Positions 39,233 through 46,506 of a stretch of DNA of 47,921 nt are shown here, one piece after another. Location: the NCBI GenBank assembly GCA_031552995.1, contig JAVBMB010000002.1:1-47921 (forward strand), in the 5' to 3' direction. The translations under genes were made by a program, and so were the position numbers. This stretch comes from JAVBMB01 sp031552995 (GTDB lineage Bacteria; Bacillota; Clostridia; Oscillospirales; Butyricicoccaceae). The notes under the pieces were generated by a model. The model was not told the DNA's origin. It made no database searches and was given only the letters and a program-made list of their open reading frames with translations. The stretch's first letter is position 1, and every line of letters begins with the position of its first letter.

Positions 39233-40429
39233 ATGGAAAAAGCGCATATCAGGCTGCAGCTCTTCGGCCAGTCGGCTTACGAGGCGCTTGCCCGCGCGCG
39301 CGAGCCGGATATGGCGCTTGTGTATGTATTTGTGGCGGCTCACGGCGGCGCGTGCGCCGAGGAGATGGCGCGCGACAGCCTTTCCTTTGAGCCGGACAGG
39401 ATGAAAAAAGCGCTGAGCCTGCTGCGCCTGCACGGGCTTGTATCCATGCCGGGCTCGGCGCCGGCAAAAAGTGAGTATGTGCCAAGAGAGCTTGCGGAGG
39501 CAAGAGAGGGCGACCACGAGTTCGGCGGCCTGTGCGGATATCTGGAGGCCGCGTTGGGGCGCGCGCTGCGCAAGAGCGAGATGGAGACGCTTTACGGCGT
39601 CTACGATATGCTCAATCTGCCGGCCGAGGTGCTTGTGCTGATTATAAACCTGTGCAAGGCCAACGAGCGCCTCAGCGCGAGAGAGATTGAAAAACAGGCC
39701 TACAAATGGCACGATCAGGGCATCGACACATATGAGCGCGCTGAAAAATATCTGGGCGAGCAAAAGCGGCTGAGAAGCCGGATATACGGCATACAGCGGG
39801 TGCTTGGCATAACGGACCGCAAACCGTCGGACAGCGAAAAAAGATACATCGACGGCTGGATAGACATGGACACGCCGGATGAGCTTGTGCGGCTGGCATA
39901 CGACCGCACGGTAATCCGCACGGGCAAGCTGGTGTGGGAATATATGGACACGATACTAAAAGCCTGGCGGGCAAGCGGCTACAAGACGGCGGCGCAGGTT
40001 GAAAAATATGACAAGGCGCCGGCCGCGAAGCCGGACGAGGCAGCGGGCGAGAGCGTCGAAGCCGCCGTGCGCCGCAGATTCGAGCGCAGGCGGCTTGAGC
40101 GCGAAATGATGATAAAGGAGCGGATGGAGGAGGCGCTGCTGTCGCCGGAGTTTGCCGAAATCGAAAGAAAATGGCGGCTTACCGCATCGCGCGCCGCGCG
40201 CAGCCGCGGGGAAGAAAAGCTGCTGCTCGAGGGCGAGGTCACAGCGCTTTCCGCGGCGAGGACGGCACTGCTGCGCGGTATGGGGAAGCCGGACGACTGG
40301 CTGGATAACATCCCCGACTGCCCTCTGTGCGACGACCGCGGTTACATCGGCTCGCGCAGGTGCAGGTGCCTTGAGCTGGCATGCGCCGAGGAAGAGGCGG
40401 CGCGCAAGGGCGCGAAAAAGATGACGTGA
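39233..40429 (+). CDS. DnaD-type replication initiation protein fused to a helicase-loader N-terminal domain
   Basis: 398 residues from ATG 39233, 8 bases behind GGGGG. Residues 1-90 form a winged-helix region. Two DnaD/DnaB_2 helical domains follow: about 100-172 (CGYLEAALGRALRKSEMETL) and about 180-255 (YGIQRVLGITDRKPSDSEKR, VWEYMDTILKAWRASGYKT). Residues about 275-398 are different: a basic coiled coil, then LLRGMGKPDDWLDNIPDCPL and CDDRGYIGSRRCRCL, a zinc-ribbon with Cys at 363, 366, 377 and 379 as in the N-terminal helicase-binding domain of DnaC/DnaI loaders. No Walker A follows and the gene ends at a strong terminator, so the AAA+ loader domain is not part of it. It should act at oriC or replication restart. 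Confidence 0.82.
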   Translation: MEKAHIRLQLFGQSAYEALARAREPDMALVYVFVAAHGGACAEEMARDSLSFEPDRMKKALSLLRLHGLVSMPGSAPAKSEYVPRELAEAREGDHEFGGLCGYLEAALGRALRKSEMETLYGVYDMLNLPAEVLVLIINLCKANERLSAREIEKQAYKWHDQGIDTYERAEKYLGEQKRLRSRIYGIQRVLGITDRKPSDSEKRYIDGWIDMDTPDELVRLAYDRTVIRTGKLVWEYMDTILKAWRASGYKTAAQVEKYDKAPAAKPDEAAGESVEAAVRRRFERRRLEREMMIKERMEEALLSPEFAEIERKWRLTASRAARSRGEEKLLLEGEVTALSAARTALLRGMGKPDDWLDNIPDCPLCDDRGYIGSRRCRCLELACAEEEAARKGAKKMT

Positions 40430-40435
40430 TAAGAT

Positions 40436-40467
40436 AAAGAGCATCGGGCGGCAGCCCGATGCTCTTT
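40436..40467 (+). terminator. terminator of the dnaD-like gene
   Basis: A perfect 14-bp stem AAAGAGCATCGGGC / GCCCGATGCTCTTT with loop GGCA, 6 bases past the stop. It can work both ways; only TTT follows on the plus strand. Confidence 0.8.
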
Positions 40468-40548
40468 CAGGCTGTCAAAGAAAGGTGTTCAGGTTTTTTG
40501 CATGAAAAGTAACGTGATTAAAAAGTTCCTAAAATCTCCGCTTATAAT

Positions 40549-40584
40549 CAAAAATTCCGGGAATTCATTTCCCGAGAATTTTTA
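40549..40584. terminator. AT-rich hairpin in the convergent spacer
   Basis: AAAAATTCCGGGAA-TTCA-TTTCCCGAGAATTTTT is nearly self-complementary, with A and T runs at its two ends, so it can terminate in either direction. It lies in an AT-rich 200-base stretch between the two convergent genes, in which I see no coding frame. Confidence 0.65.
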
Positions 40585-40678
40585 TCAAAATTAAAAATTG
40601 TCGAAAAGGCCGCTCAGCTATGGGTTAAGATGAATGAGAGCTATTGTCAAAATAGCCCGCGACCGCGGAGCAATAAAC

Positions 40679-40711
40679 AAAGGCGGCCGGGAAAGCCTCC
40701 AGACCGCCTTT
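40679..40711 (-). terminator. terminator of the nuclease-like gene; repeated element copy B
   Basis: AAAGGCGGCCGGGA / TCCAGACCGCCTTT with loop AAGCC (two mismatches), 12 bases past the stop at 40724. The block AAAGGCGGCCGGGAAA and the following CGCCTTTATGnGGA(T)AATGGTTA are shared with copy A at 22626-22676. Confidence 0.8.
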
Positions 40712-40723
40712 ATGCGGAAATGG

Positions 40724-41503
40724 TTATACTGTAAAGTCGACCTCTGCGAGCACCCCATAATGGTCGCTTGGTGCATATCCTGTCCTGGAGGAAACGTCCC
40801 TGCCGAATATTTTTATGTCCAGAAGCTTAAACTGATAATCCCAATTAAAGCTTTCCATGATGTATATCCGATCACAAGTGTCCGGTATATAATTAGTATT
40901 ACGACCGCGCCACCTTGGATTGTTGACAAAATCAAGCGTCGGTATCGTTTCATAATGATTCAAGGCAGCGTGAACACCCGCTAAATCGTTCCAGTACGGC
41001 TTGGCCTCGCAGCCGGACAATGTCTGATCACCCAATAAAAAATGATGCACGCTCGAACTCAAAGAAGAATTAAAATCACCCAGTAAAATGAAAAAATGGG
41101 CTTTATCCTTTTGGCTGTGAATAAAACGGTCTATTGCTACAATTTGCTTCTCTTTTTCTAATGCCGAAGCCCAAGGAAGATGTACATTTGTAATCGAAAA
41201 CCTGATCCCGTTTACTTCAATCAGAATATTGTGCGCAATACTGTTGTCAAATTCCGCGCTTTCATATAGCGGAAAATAATCGCATATTGGATGTTTGCCA
41301 AAGAAGGCTAAACCCATTTCCTCATCATGGGGGAGATACACATGATGAGGTAGATTAATGGTAGTTTTAAGGCTTTCATAAAAAGCAATAGGGACTTCTT
41401 GTAACCCTATTATATCGGCGTTTGTTTTATGTATTTCTTCTATGAGCTGCTCCGCCCTAATGCTGATATTTTCATACCAGACGTTGTAACTGGCAATTTT
41501 CAT
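40724..41503 (-). CDS. endonuclease/exonuclease/phosphatase family protein, AT-rich
   Basis: 259 residues. Fold signature of the DNase I-like EEP superfamily: KIASYNVWYEN at the N-terminus (metal-binding Asn), ADIIGLQEV with the catalytic Glu, FSITNVHLPWAS, FFILLGDFNSSL (Asp and Asn), CDRIYIM and SDHYGVLAEVDF with the catalytic Asp-His. The substrate may be DNA, a phosphoinositide-like ester or a nucleotide; the sequence does not say. ATG 41503 follows GAGGGCAG. It is strongly AT-rich, unlike its neighbours, and both flanks resemble those of the MazG-like gene at 22675, so it looks like an acquired cassette. Confidence 0.87.
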   Translation of the reverse strand: MKIASYNVWYENISIRAEQLIEEIHKTNADIIGLQEVPIAFYESLKTTINLPHHVYLPHDEEMGLAFFGKHPICDYFPLYESAEFDNSIAHNILIEVNGIRFSITNVHLPWASALEKEKQIVAIDRFIHSQKDKAHFFILLGDFNSSLSSSVHHFLLGDQTLSGCEAKPYWNDLAGVHAALNHYETIPTLDFVNNPRWRGRNTNYIPDTCDRIYIMESFNWDYQFKLLDIKIFGRDVSSRTGYAPSDHYGVLAEVDFTV

Positions 41504-41580
41504 ATCACACTGCCCTCTAATATAATTATCTGAGTAAAACTATCTTGCTATAAACCGGCAGAATTGTTCATTTGAATAAG
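41504..41580 (-). repeat. AT-rich leader segment, shared element copy B
   Basis: Upstream of the nuclease-like gene; CTAATATAATTATCTGAG, TAAAACTATC, GCTATAAACCGGCAGAATTG align with the leader of the MazG-like gene (22999-23080). The similarity may extend further, to GGGGTTTT followed by GCGTTTAA at about 41618-41636 and 23081-23117. Confidence 0.5.
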
Positions 41581-41691
41581 TAAAGGTAAAGTGATCCCCG
41601 GGTTTTTTATTGCATGGGGGTTTTAAAAGCGTTTAACCGGCTATTCTTCGCACCAAAAAATGCCGGAATGCCCTTTAGGCACAATTTAAAG

Positions 41692-41721
41692 TGCATCGGC
41701 GTCCGCCCGGTGCGCTTTGCT
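41692..41721 (-). terminator. terminator of the methyltransferase gene
   Basis: AAAGTGCATCGG-CGTCCGC-CCGGTGCGCTTT with two G-T pairs, 25 bases past the stop at 41744; on the minus strand AAATTG follows. Confidence 0.6.
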
Positions 41722-41743
41722 CTATGCTCGCCGCGCGGTATGG

Positions 41744-42559
41744 TCACCTTGCGCGCTTTACGCCTGTTGCGATGATATGGCCGGAGACGCCGAGCAGCTC
41801 GGGTATGCTCTCTGTTTGGCGAATGTACTTAAGCAGCGTATCGCGGCGCGCGGGGTCATCCATATGCTGCGCAAGGTTCTGCGCAAAGGCGAAGCCCTCG
41901 ACGGCGATAAGTGAAACATCGCAAAACCCGGCCTGCCGCAGCTCAGCTTCAATCAGCGGCGGCGTGTGGAAAAACGCCGTCGTAAAATACGGCGTGTCGC
42001 CGGGGTTGTGCTTGCCGCAGGCGAGGTTTTCATCCAGTATCGCGGCAAACAGCGCATCGTCTATAAGAGAGTCCGCAAACCCTTCGAACAGGTTGGAGTA
42101 CCTCGAAATCACCTCGCAGACTAAAATGCCGCCGTCCTTAAGCGTGCGCATCGCTTCCTCAAGGCACCGCATTCTGTCTTGCGATTGCTGAAGATGATAC
42201 AGCGGCCCCATCTCGAGAACCAGGTCAAACATGCCGCTTTCAAACGGCATGTGCCGTGCGTCGCCGCATGTATACGACTCAAGGCACAGGTTTTCGGCTT
42301 CACCGTTTTTCCGCGCCTGCTCTATATGGCTTTGCGTATAGTCCAGCAGATGGACGCTGTGCCCCATACCGGCCAGCCAGTATGAAAAAGCGCCGGTCGC
42401 GCCGCCGATGTCGGCAATTTGCATGGCATCTTCGCGCAGGAATCTTGAAATTATCTCCTTGCATCGCAGAAACTCGAGCGGCTGACGGGCCATTCGGCCG
42501 TTCTCGTCGTAGCGGTCCTGATAAAAATCCCGCATATCGCGCAGGAAGTCAGGCATCAT
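41744..42559 (-). CDS. class I SAM-dependent methyltransferase
   Basis: 271 residues if it starts at ATG 42559 (MMPDFLRDMRDFYQDRYDEN). AAGGCGGTG lies just before that codon; an ATG at 42574 is in frame but would start inside this binding site. SAM-binding motif I IADIGGATGAFSYWLAG at about 48-64, motif II VHLLDYTQSHIEQA, and motif III-like FDLVLEMGPLYHLQ with CLEEAMRTLKDGGILVCEV, all standard for the Rossmann methyltransferase fold. The substrate is unknown; relatives act on small molecules or quinones. It is a single-gene unit between two terminators. Confidence 0.85.
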   Translation of the reverse strand: MMPDFLRDMRDFYQDRYDENGRMARQPLEFLRCKEIISRFLREDAMQIADIGGATGAFSYWLAGMGHSVHLLDYTQSHIEQARKNGEAENLCLESYTCGDARHMPFESGMFDLVLEMGPLYHLQQSQDRMRCLEEAMRTLKDGGILVCEVISRYSNLFEGFADSLIDDALFAAILDENLACGKHNPGDTPYFTTAFFHTPPLIEAELRQAGFCDVSLIAVEGFAFAQNLAQHMDDPARRDTLLKYIRQTESIPELLGVSGHIIATGVKRAR

Positions 42560-42611
42560 AAGCACCGCCTTCATCAAAATATTTGCTATATAATATCACA
42601 CAAAACGCAAG

Positions 42612-42644
42612 GATGCCACCCGAAATATATCAACGGGTGGCATC
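42612..42644 (-). terminator. terminator of the glycosyltransferase gene
   Basis: A perfect 11-bp stem GATGCCACCCG / CGGGTGGCATC, 11-base loop, followed on the minus strand by CTTGCGTTTT, about 50 bases past the stop at 42692. Confidence 0.75.
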
Positions 42645-42691
42645 TGTTATGAAGAGGGGGGCAGGACGGTTTACCGTAGCGGGTCAGCGCG

Positions 42692-43945
42692 CTATCTGCC
42701 GCGGGCGGGGTTGGCTTTTTCCTTGCGTCCCAGCAGGCGGGACGCCGCCCGCGCGCCGCGCTGCGGCAGGTCGCGCGCGTGGCTGATCTGCTCCCAGCTT
42801 GTTGTCTTGCGCAGCAGCGCGGACACCTGCAGCGGCAGCCACGACAGCATGAAAAGCGGGAACATCAGCACGCTTTTGATTATGCGCGGGCTCCAGCCCC
42901 TTGACAGCGTGACGACCGCGGCCGCGGTCGCCGCCGCGCCGAGATACGACAGCGATGCCGTCAAAAGCAGTGTCTCAAGGCCGCTTATGCCGCCGAGCGC
43001 GGCTTTTACCACCATCATGCCAAGCGGAATCACCGACAGAGCCTGAACAAACGGCGCGATGAGGAACATCGCGGCGTCAAGCCGCAGCCTGAAGCTGCCG
43101 CCGCCGGCCGACAGAACCCGGCCGAGCTTAAGCGCCGACACCTGCATGATGCCGCTGCACCAGCGGCGGCGCTGCTTTAGCGAAAGACGGAACGAGTTCG
43201 GCTCCTCATCATAGGCGACGGCTGCGGGAACCCACGCGACGCGCTCGCCCGATATGGCGCAGCTTATGGCAAACTCGGCGTCCTCGGCAATAGTCGAGGT
43301 GTGCCAGCCGCCGAAGCTGTCTATCACGTCGCGGTGCACGGCAAAGCCGGTGCCGACAAGCTTGGCCGACATGCCGATGTTGGCGCGCGCCCTGTTATAA
43401 AACAGGTTGAATATGCCGAAATATATGCCGTAGCAGCCGGATATCCACGAGTCGTGCGGGTTGCGGGCCACATTGCGGCCCTTGGCTACGCGCGCGCCGG
43501 CGCAGAAGGCGTTATTCATTTCGGACAGAAACCTGCTGTCGACAATATTGTCGGCGTCAAAGACGCAGTACGCGTCGTAGCCTTTGCCCGACAGCTGCTC
43601 GAACGCCTGGTTCATCGCGTCGCCCTTGCATTTGACAGGGCTCCAGCAATCGATGACCATCGCGCCGGCATCGACGGCGGCCTGGCGGGTGTTGTCGGTG
43701 CAGTTATTCGGCACGGCGTACACATCAAACAGGGCGCGCGGATAATCCTGTGCGTACAGGCTGCGTACAAGGTCGCCTATGACGGTTTCCTCGTTGCGCG
43801 CCGGAATCAGAACCGCAAAACGGGTGCGCGGCGCCGATTTTGCCGGCGTCTTAGGCTTGAATACGGCAAACAGCATAACTATGGCAAAGTATGCGCTGCA
43901 CAGCTTGAGCATCAGCCCCAAGGCAAAGACTATATCGTTAAGCAT
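42692..43945 (-). CDS. membrane glycosyltransferase family 2
   Basis: 417 residues. One N-terminal membrane helix (IVFALGLMLKLCSAYFAIVM), a GT-A domain with RFAVLIPARNEETVIGDLV, the UDP-sugar metal motif CVFDADN, the acceptor-side EDAEFA and QRRRWCSG (QxxRW) typical of processive or hyaluronan/cellulose/N-acetylglucosaminyl transferases, and three to four C-terminal membrane helices. QxxRW and TM layout suggest it makes or extends a cell-surface polymer or lipid-linked sugar. No partner genes are adjacent, so the product is unknown. ATG 43945 has a distant GAAAGGA. Confidence 0.88.
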   Translation of the reverse strand: MLNDIVFALGLMLKLCSAYFAIVMLFAVFKPKTPAKSAPRTRFAVLIPARNEETVIGDLVRSLYAQDYPRALFDVYAVPNNCTDNTRQAAVDAGAMVIDCWSPVKCKGDAMNQAFEQLSGKGYDAYCVFDADNIVDSRFLSEMNNAFCAGARVAKGRNVARNPHDSWISGCYGIYFGIFNLFYNRARANIGMSAKLVGTGFAVHRDVIDSFGGWHTSTIAEDAEFAISCAISGERVAWVPAAVAYDEEPNSFRLSLKQRRRWCSGIMQVSALKLGRVLSAGGGSFRLRLDAAMFLIAPFVQALSVIPLGMMVVKAALGGISGLETLLLTASLSYLGAAATAAAVVTLSRGWSPRIIKSVLMFPLFMLSWLPLQVSALLRKTTSWEQISHARDLPQRGARAASRLLGRKEKANPARGR

Positions 43946-44130
43946 TTAACCAAATCCTTTCTTCCGGCCCGGCCGGGTCAAGCAAAAATCGGCAACGCGA
44001 TTTATGTATAATTCCGGTGATGTTATGATTCTATTTTAATGTTCCAATATTACAAAAGGATTGCCCAAAAACTTACGAAATTATTACGATTAGGACGTGC
44101 ATCAGCAAAGAAAACGGGAAAAAACACGAA

Positions 44131-44163
44131 CGCCCCCGAACGGCGTCAAACCGTTCGGGGGCG
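44131..44163 (-). terminator. terminator of the CofE-like gene
   Basis: A perfect 13-bp stem CGCCCCCGAACGG / CCGTTCGGGGGCG with loop CGTCAAA, followed on the minus strand by TTCGTGTTTTTT. The rest of the 251-base gap to the divergent glycosyltransferase start shows AT-rich sequence only. Confidence 0.88.
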
Positions 44164-44196
44164 CGCAGGCTGTTGCTGAGCTCAGTTTAAAAACCG

Positions 44197-45378
44197 CTAC
44201 TCGCTTGCGAAGTTTGTAAAGTAATTTTTTATATGGATTACAGGCGTGCCGCGGTCTCCGCTGCCGCTGACAAGGTCGCACAGGCTGCCTATCAGGTCAA
44301 TATACCGGCGGGGCGTCGTGCCCTGCGATGTCATCTGCCCGACAAGGTTGCCCTGCTTGGCGAGGATACGCTCGCGCATGGCGGCGTTAAGTTCCTCACC
44401 GTCAAGGCCGCGCAGCTCATTGTCCAGCAGATACTTCATTTTAAGCTCGCTGGGCTGCCCGGCAAGGCGCGATGTAAATGCCGGGGAGACGACGGGGTCG
44501 GCAAACTCCCAGATTCCGCCGACAGGGTCCTTGAAGCAGCCGTCGCCGTAAACAAGCACCTCGACGGTCTTGCCGGTGGCCTTGTTTATGCGGCGCTGCA
44601 CCTCGCTGACGATGAAATCGCAATCTCTGGGGAACAGCTTAACAGAATCCTCGGTGGCCATGTTGCTGCCCAGCAGGCCGAAATCGGGGTTGAAGCCGCC
44701 GCCGCCGACCGGGGCGGTGAGTATATCGTCAAGGCCGAATACAATGCTGCCGCCGGCCTTTTTGACAAGCTTCTTCGTGCGGAAGCGGCTGTGGATATCG
44801 CAGCACAGCACCTTGTCGGTATATTTAAGCATGTTGGCGGGGTCATTGGAAAACACAATTTCTATATGTTTACCAAAGCTTTTGTAATATTCAATATAGT
44901 CGACGCCGGTGAACGGATGCACCGTCTCGTTGCCGAACTCGCGGCGGAAGCCGGCCTCGTCAAAGCTCTGCGCGTAGGGATTTATGCCCTTTTCGTTTAG
45001 CTGCTCCCACGAGACAAGCGAGTTGCCCACCTCGTCCGACGGGTAGGACAGCTGTATATACAGCCTGTCACATCCGGCGGCGATGCCCTTAAGCAGCACC
45101 GAAAAACGGTTGCGGCTTAAAATCGGGAACACGATGCCCAGCGTGCCGCCGCCAAACTTGGCGCGCACGTCGCTTGCAATCTGCCCGGCAGTGGCATAAT
45201 TGCCCTGCGAACGGCCGACTACAGATTCGGTTATGCCGACTATATCGCCGTCTTCAATCGAAAAGCCCTCGCCCTTTGAAGAATCGATCAGCGCCTGACA
45301 TACGACAGCCGGGACATCATCCCCCTGACGGAATATAGGCGTGATTATTCCGCGCGCGGTTACACCTGTGTGCTTCAT
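44197..45378 (-). CDS. CofE-like protein (coenzyme F420-0:glutamate ligase family)
   Basis: 393 residues from ATG 45378 behind GAGAGGAG. N-terminus GITESVVGRSQGNYAT follows IEDGDIV, the family core DGDIVVVxxKxxSKxEG in variant form, and VLVYGDGCFKDPVGGIWEFA with conserved metal-binding Asp/Gly residues further on. True CofE enzymes are about 250 residues and add glutamate to F420-0. This one is longer, with inserts and a C-terminal helical part. No other F420 gene is in the window, and Clostridia generally lack F420, so it probably joins an amino acid to some other acid or phosphate compound. Function is uncertain. Confidence 0.75.
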   Translation of the reverse strand: MKHTGVTARGIITPIFRQGDDVPAVVCQALIDSSKGEGFSIEDGDIVGITESVVGRSQGNYATAGQIASDVRAKFGGGTLGIVFPILSRNRFSVLLKGIAAGCDRLYIQLSYPSDEVGNSLVSWEQLNEKGINPYAQSFDEAGFRREFGNETVHPFTGVDYIEYYKSFGKHIEIVFSNDPANMLKYTDKVLCCDIHSRFRTKKLVKKAGGSIVFGLDDILTAPVGGGGFNPDFGLLGSNMATEDSVKLFPRDCDFIVSEVQRRINKATGKTVEVLVYGDGCFKDPVGGIWEFADPVVSPAFTSRLAGQPSELKMKYLLDNELRGLDGEELNAAMRERILAKQGNLVGQMTSQGTTPRRYIDLIGSLCDLVSGSGDRGTPVIHIKNYFTNFASE

Positions 45379-45452
45379 TGCTTTCTCCTCTCGCTGGTGG
45401 CGGACGCATGACTCGTTTTGGCCGCGCCGCGCCGATACTTTTGCCATTTGGT

Positions 45453-45481
45453 ATTATATAACCGTTTGTGATATTTTGCAA
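45453..45481 (-). promoter_or_regulatory. promoter of the CofE-like gene
   Basis: On the minus strand TTGCAA (45481-45476), 17 bases, TATAAT (45458-45453), about 75 bases before ATG 45378. Confidence 0.7.
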
Positions 45482-45539
45482 ATTTTTCTATCAAAAATAT
45501 GCCTGAAAAAGATTTTTTTTGTTTAATACGGCAACTTTA

Positions 45540-45568
45540 TTGAAATAACACGTTTTTTGTAGTATCAT
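45540..45568 (+). promoter_or_regulatory. promoter of pcp
   Basis: TTGAAA, 17 bases, TATCAT, about 33 bases before ATG 45602, in the AT-rich spacer shared with the divergent CofE-like gene. Confidence 0.7.
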
Positions 45569-45601
45569 ATTGACGTGCACAATTTTTTAGCGAGGTGTGT
45601 T

Positions 45602-46225
45602 ATGGGCAAAACAGTGCTGATTACCGGATACGAGCCGTTCGGAGGCCAGAGTATAAATCCGTCGTGGATGTGCGTCAGGGAGCTGCCCGACGAGATGGAA
45701 GGGTGCAGGATAATCAAGCGCGAGCTGCCGGTTGTGTGGGGTGACGCGCGTGACAGGCTTGAAAAGCTTATAGATGAGTTCAACCCGATTTCGGTGATGT
45801 GCTGCGGCCAGGCGGGCGGCTGCGCCGATATAATAATCGAGCGCGTTGCCGTAAACCTGTGCCACGGCGTCGACAACAACGGTGTCGGGTGCGACGAGCT
45901 GCCCGTCTTTGAGGGCGGGCCGGTCGGGTACTTTGCCTCTCTGCCGGCCGTTGCGATGTGCGAGAGGGTCAAAAACGCCGGGATAAAGGCGACGCTGTCA
46001 TACTCTGCCGGCACATATCTGTGCAACTATATTATGTACAGCGCGCTGCACATGGCGGCAACCGCGCGCCCCGGCATGATGGCTGGGTTTGTGCATGTGC
46101 CGTTTTTGCCCGAACAAAACCCGCAGGGGCACAGCATGGATTTTGATACGATGCTTCGCGGCGTTCGGCTGTGCGCCGAGACGGTATGCCGCGACGCCGC
46201 GTGGCGGCGCTGGCCGAGAGGATAA
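45602..46225 (+). CDS. pcp: pyroglutamyl-peptidase I
   Basis: 207 residues from ATG 45602 behind GAGGTG. Motifs: VLITGYEPFGGQSINPSW, IIIERVAVN (catalytic Glu, about 80), SAGTYLCNYIMYSAL (catalytic Cys, about 140) and AGFVHVPFLPEQ (catalytic His, about 165), the full Glu-Cys-His set of peptidase family C15. It removes N-terminal pyroglutamate from peptides in the cytosol. The chain ends in a short basic tail. It follows a good promoter and stands alone. Confidence 0.93.
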   Translation: MGKTVLITGYEPFGGQSINPSWMCVRELPDEMEGCRIIKRELPVVWGDARDRLEKLIDEFNPISVMCCGQAGGCADIIIERVAVNLCHGVDNNGVGCDELPVFEGGPVGYFASLPAVAMCERVKNAGIKATLSYSAGTYLCNYIMYSALHMAATARPGMMAGFVHVPFLPEQNPQGHSMDFDTMLRGVRLCAETVCRDAAWRRWPRG

Positions 46226-46506
46226 CGCCGCGGCTTGAGGCGCGGGAATATGAAAAAGCCGGGGGTTACCCTGGTTTTTTTTGCGGCTGCCTGAAAACCC
46301 TGCGGGGGAGGATCAGGCATTTAGCCGGCTGCGGCATGGGGCCGGGCTTCGCCCGTTTTATGCGTAAAATGCGTGGGTTGGGCTGCGGCGCACCGGCGGC
46401 ACTGTAATCTTTATCTTTATCGGCACGCTGTTGCATTCGGCACAGGCATCTGTTATGATATACAAAACACTCAAAATCAGCGGATTTTTATACTGGGAGG
46501 AATATT
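46226..46506 (+). promoter_or_regulatory. spacer with the promoter of the serine hydrolase gene
   Basis: 281 bases. TTGCAT (46431-46436), 17 bases, TATGAT (46454-46459) is a good promoter, about 50 bases before ATG 46507. Earlier, CCCTGGTTTTTTTTGCGGC and a GC-rich repeat-like stretch show no clear hairpin terminator for pcp. A frame through 46171-46407 has no binding site and is not protein-like. Confidence 0.55.

Noticed and set aside
46171..46407. 78-codon frame after pcp
   Set aside because: Overlaps the end of pcp in another frame, lacks a ribosome binding site and has repeat-like GC-rich composition.
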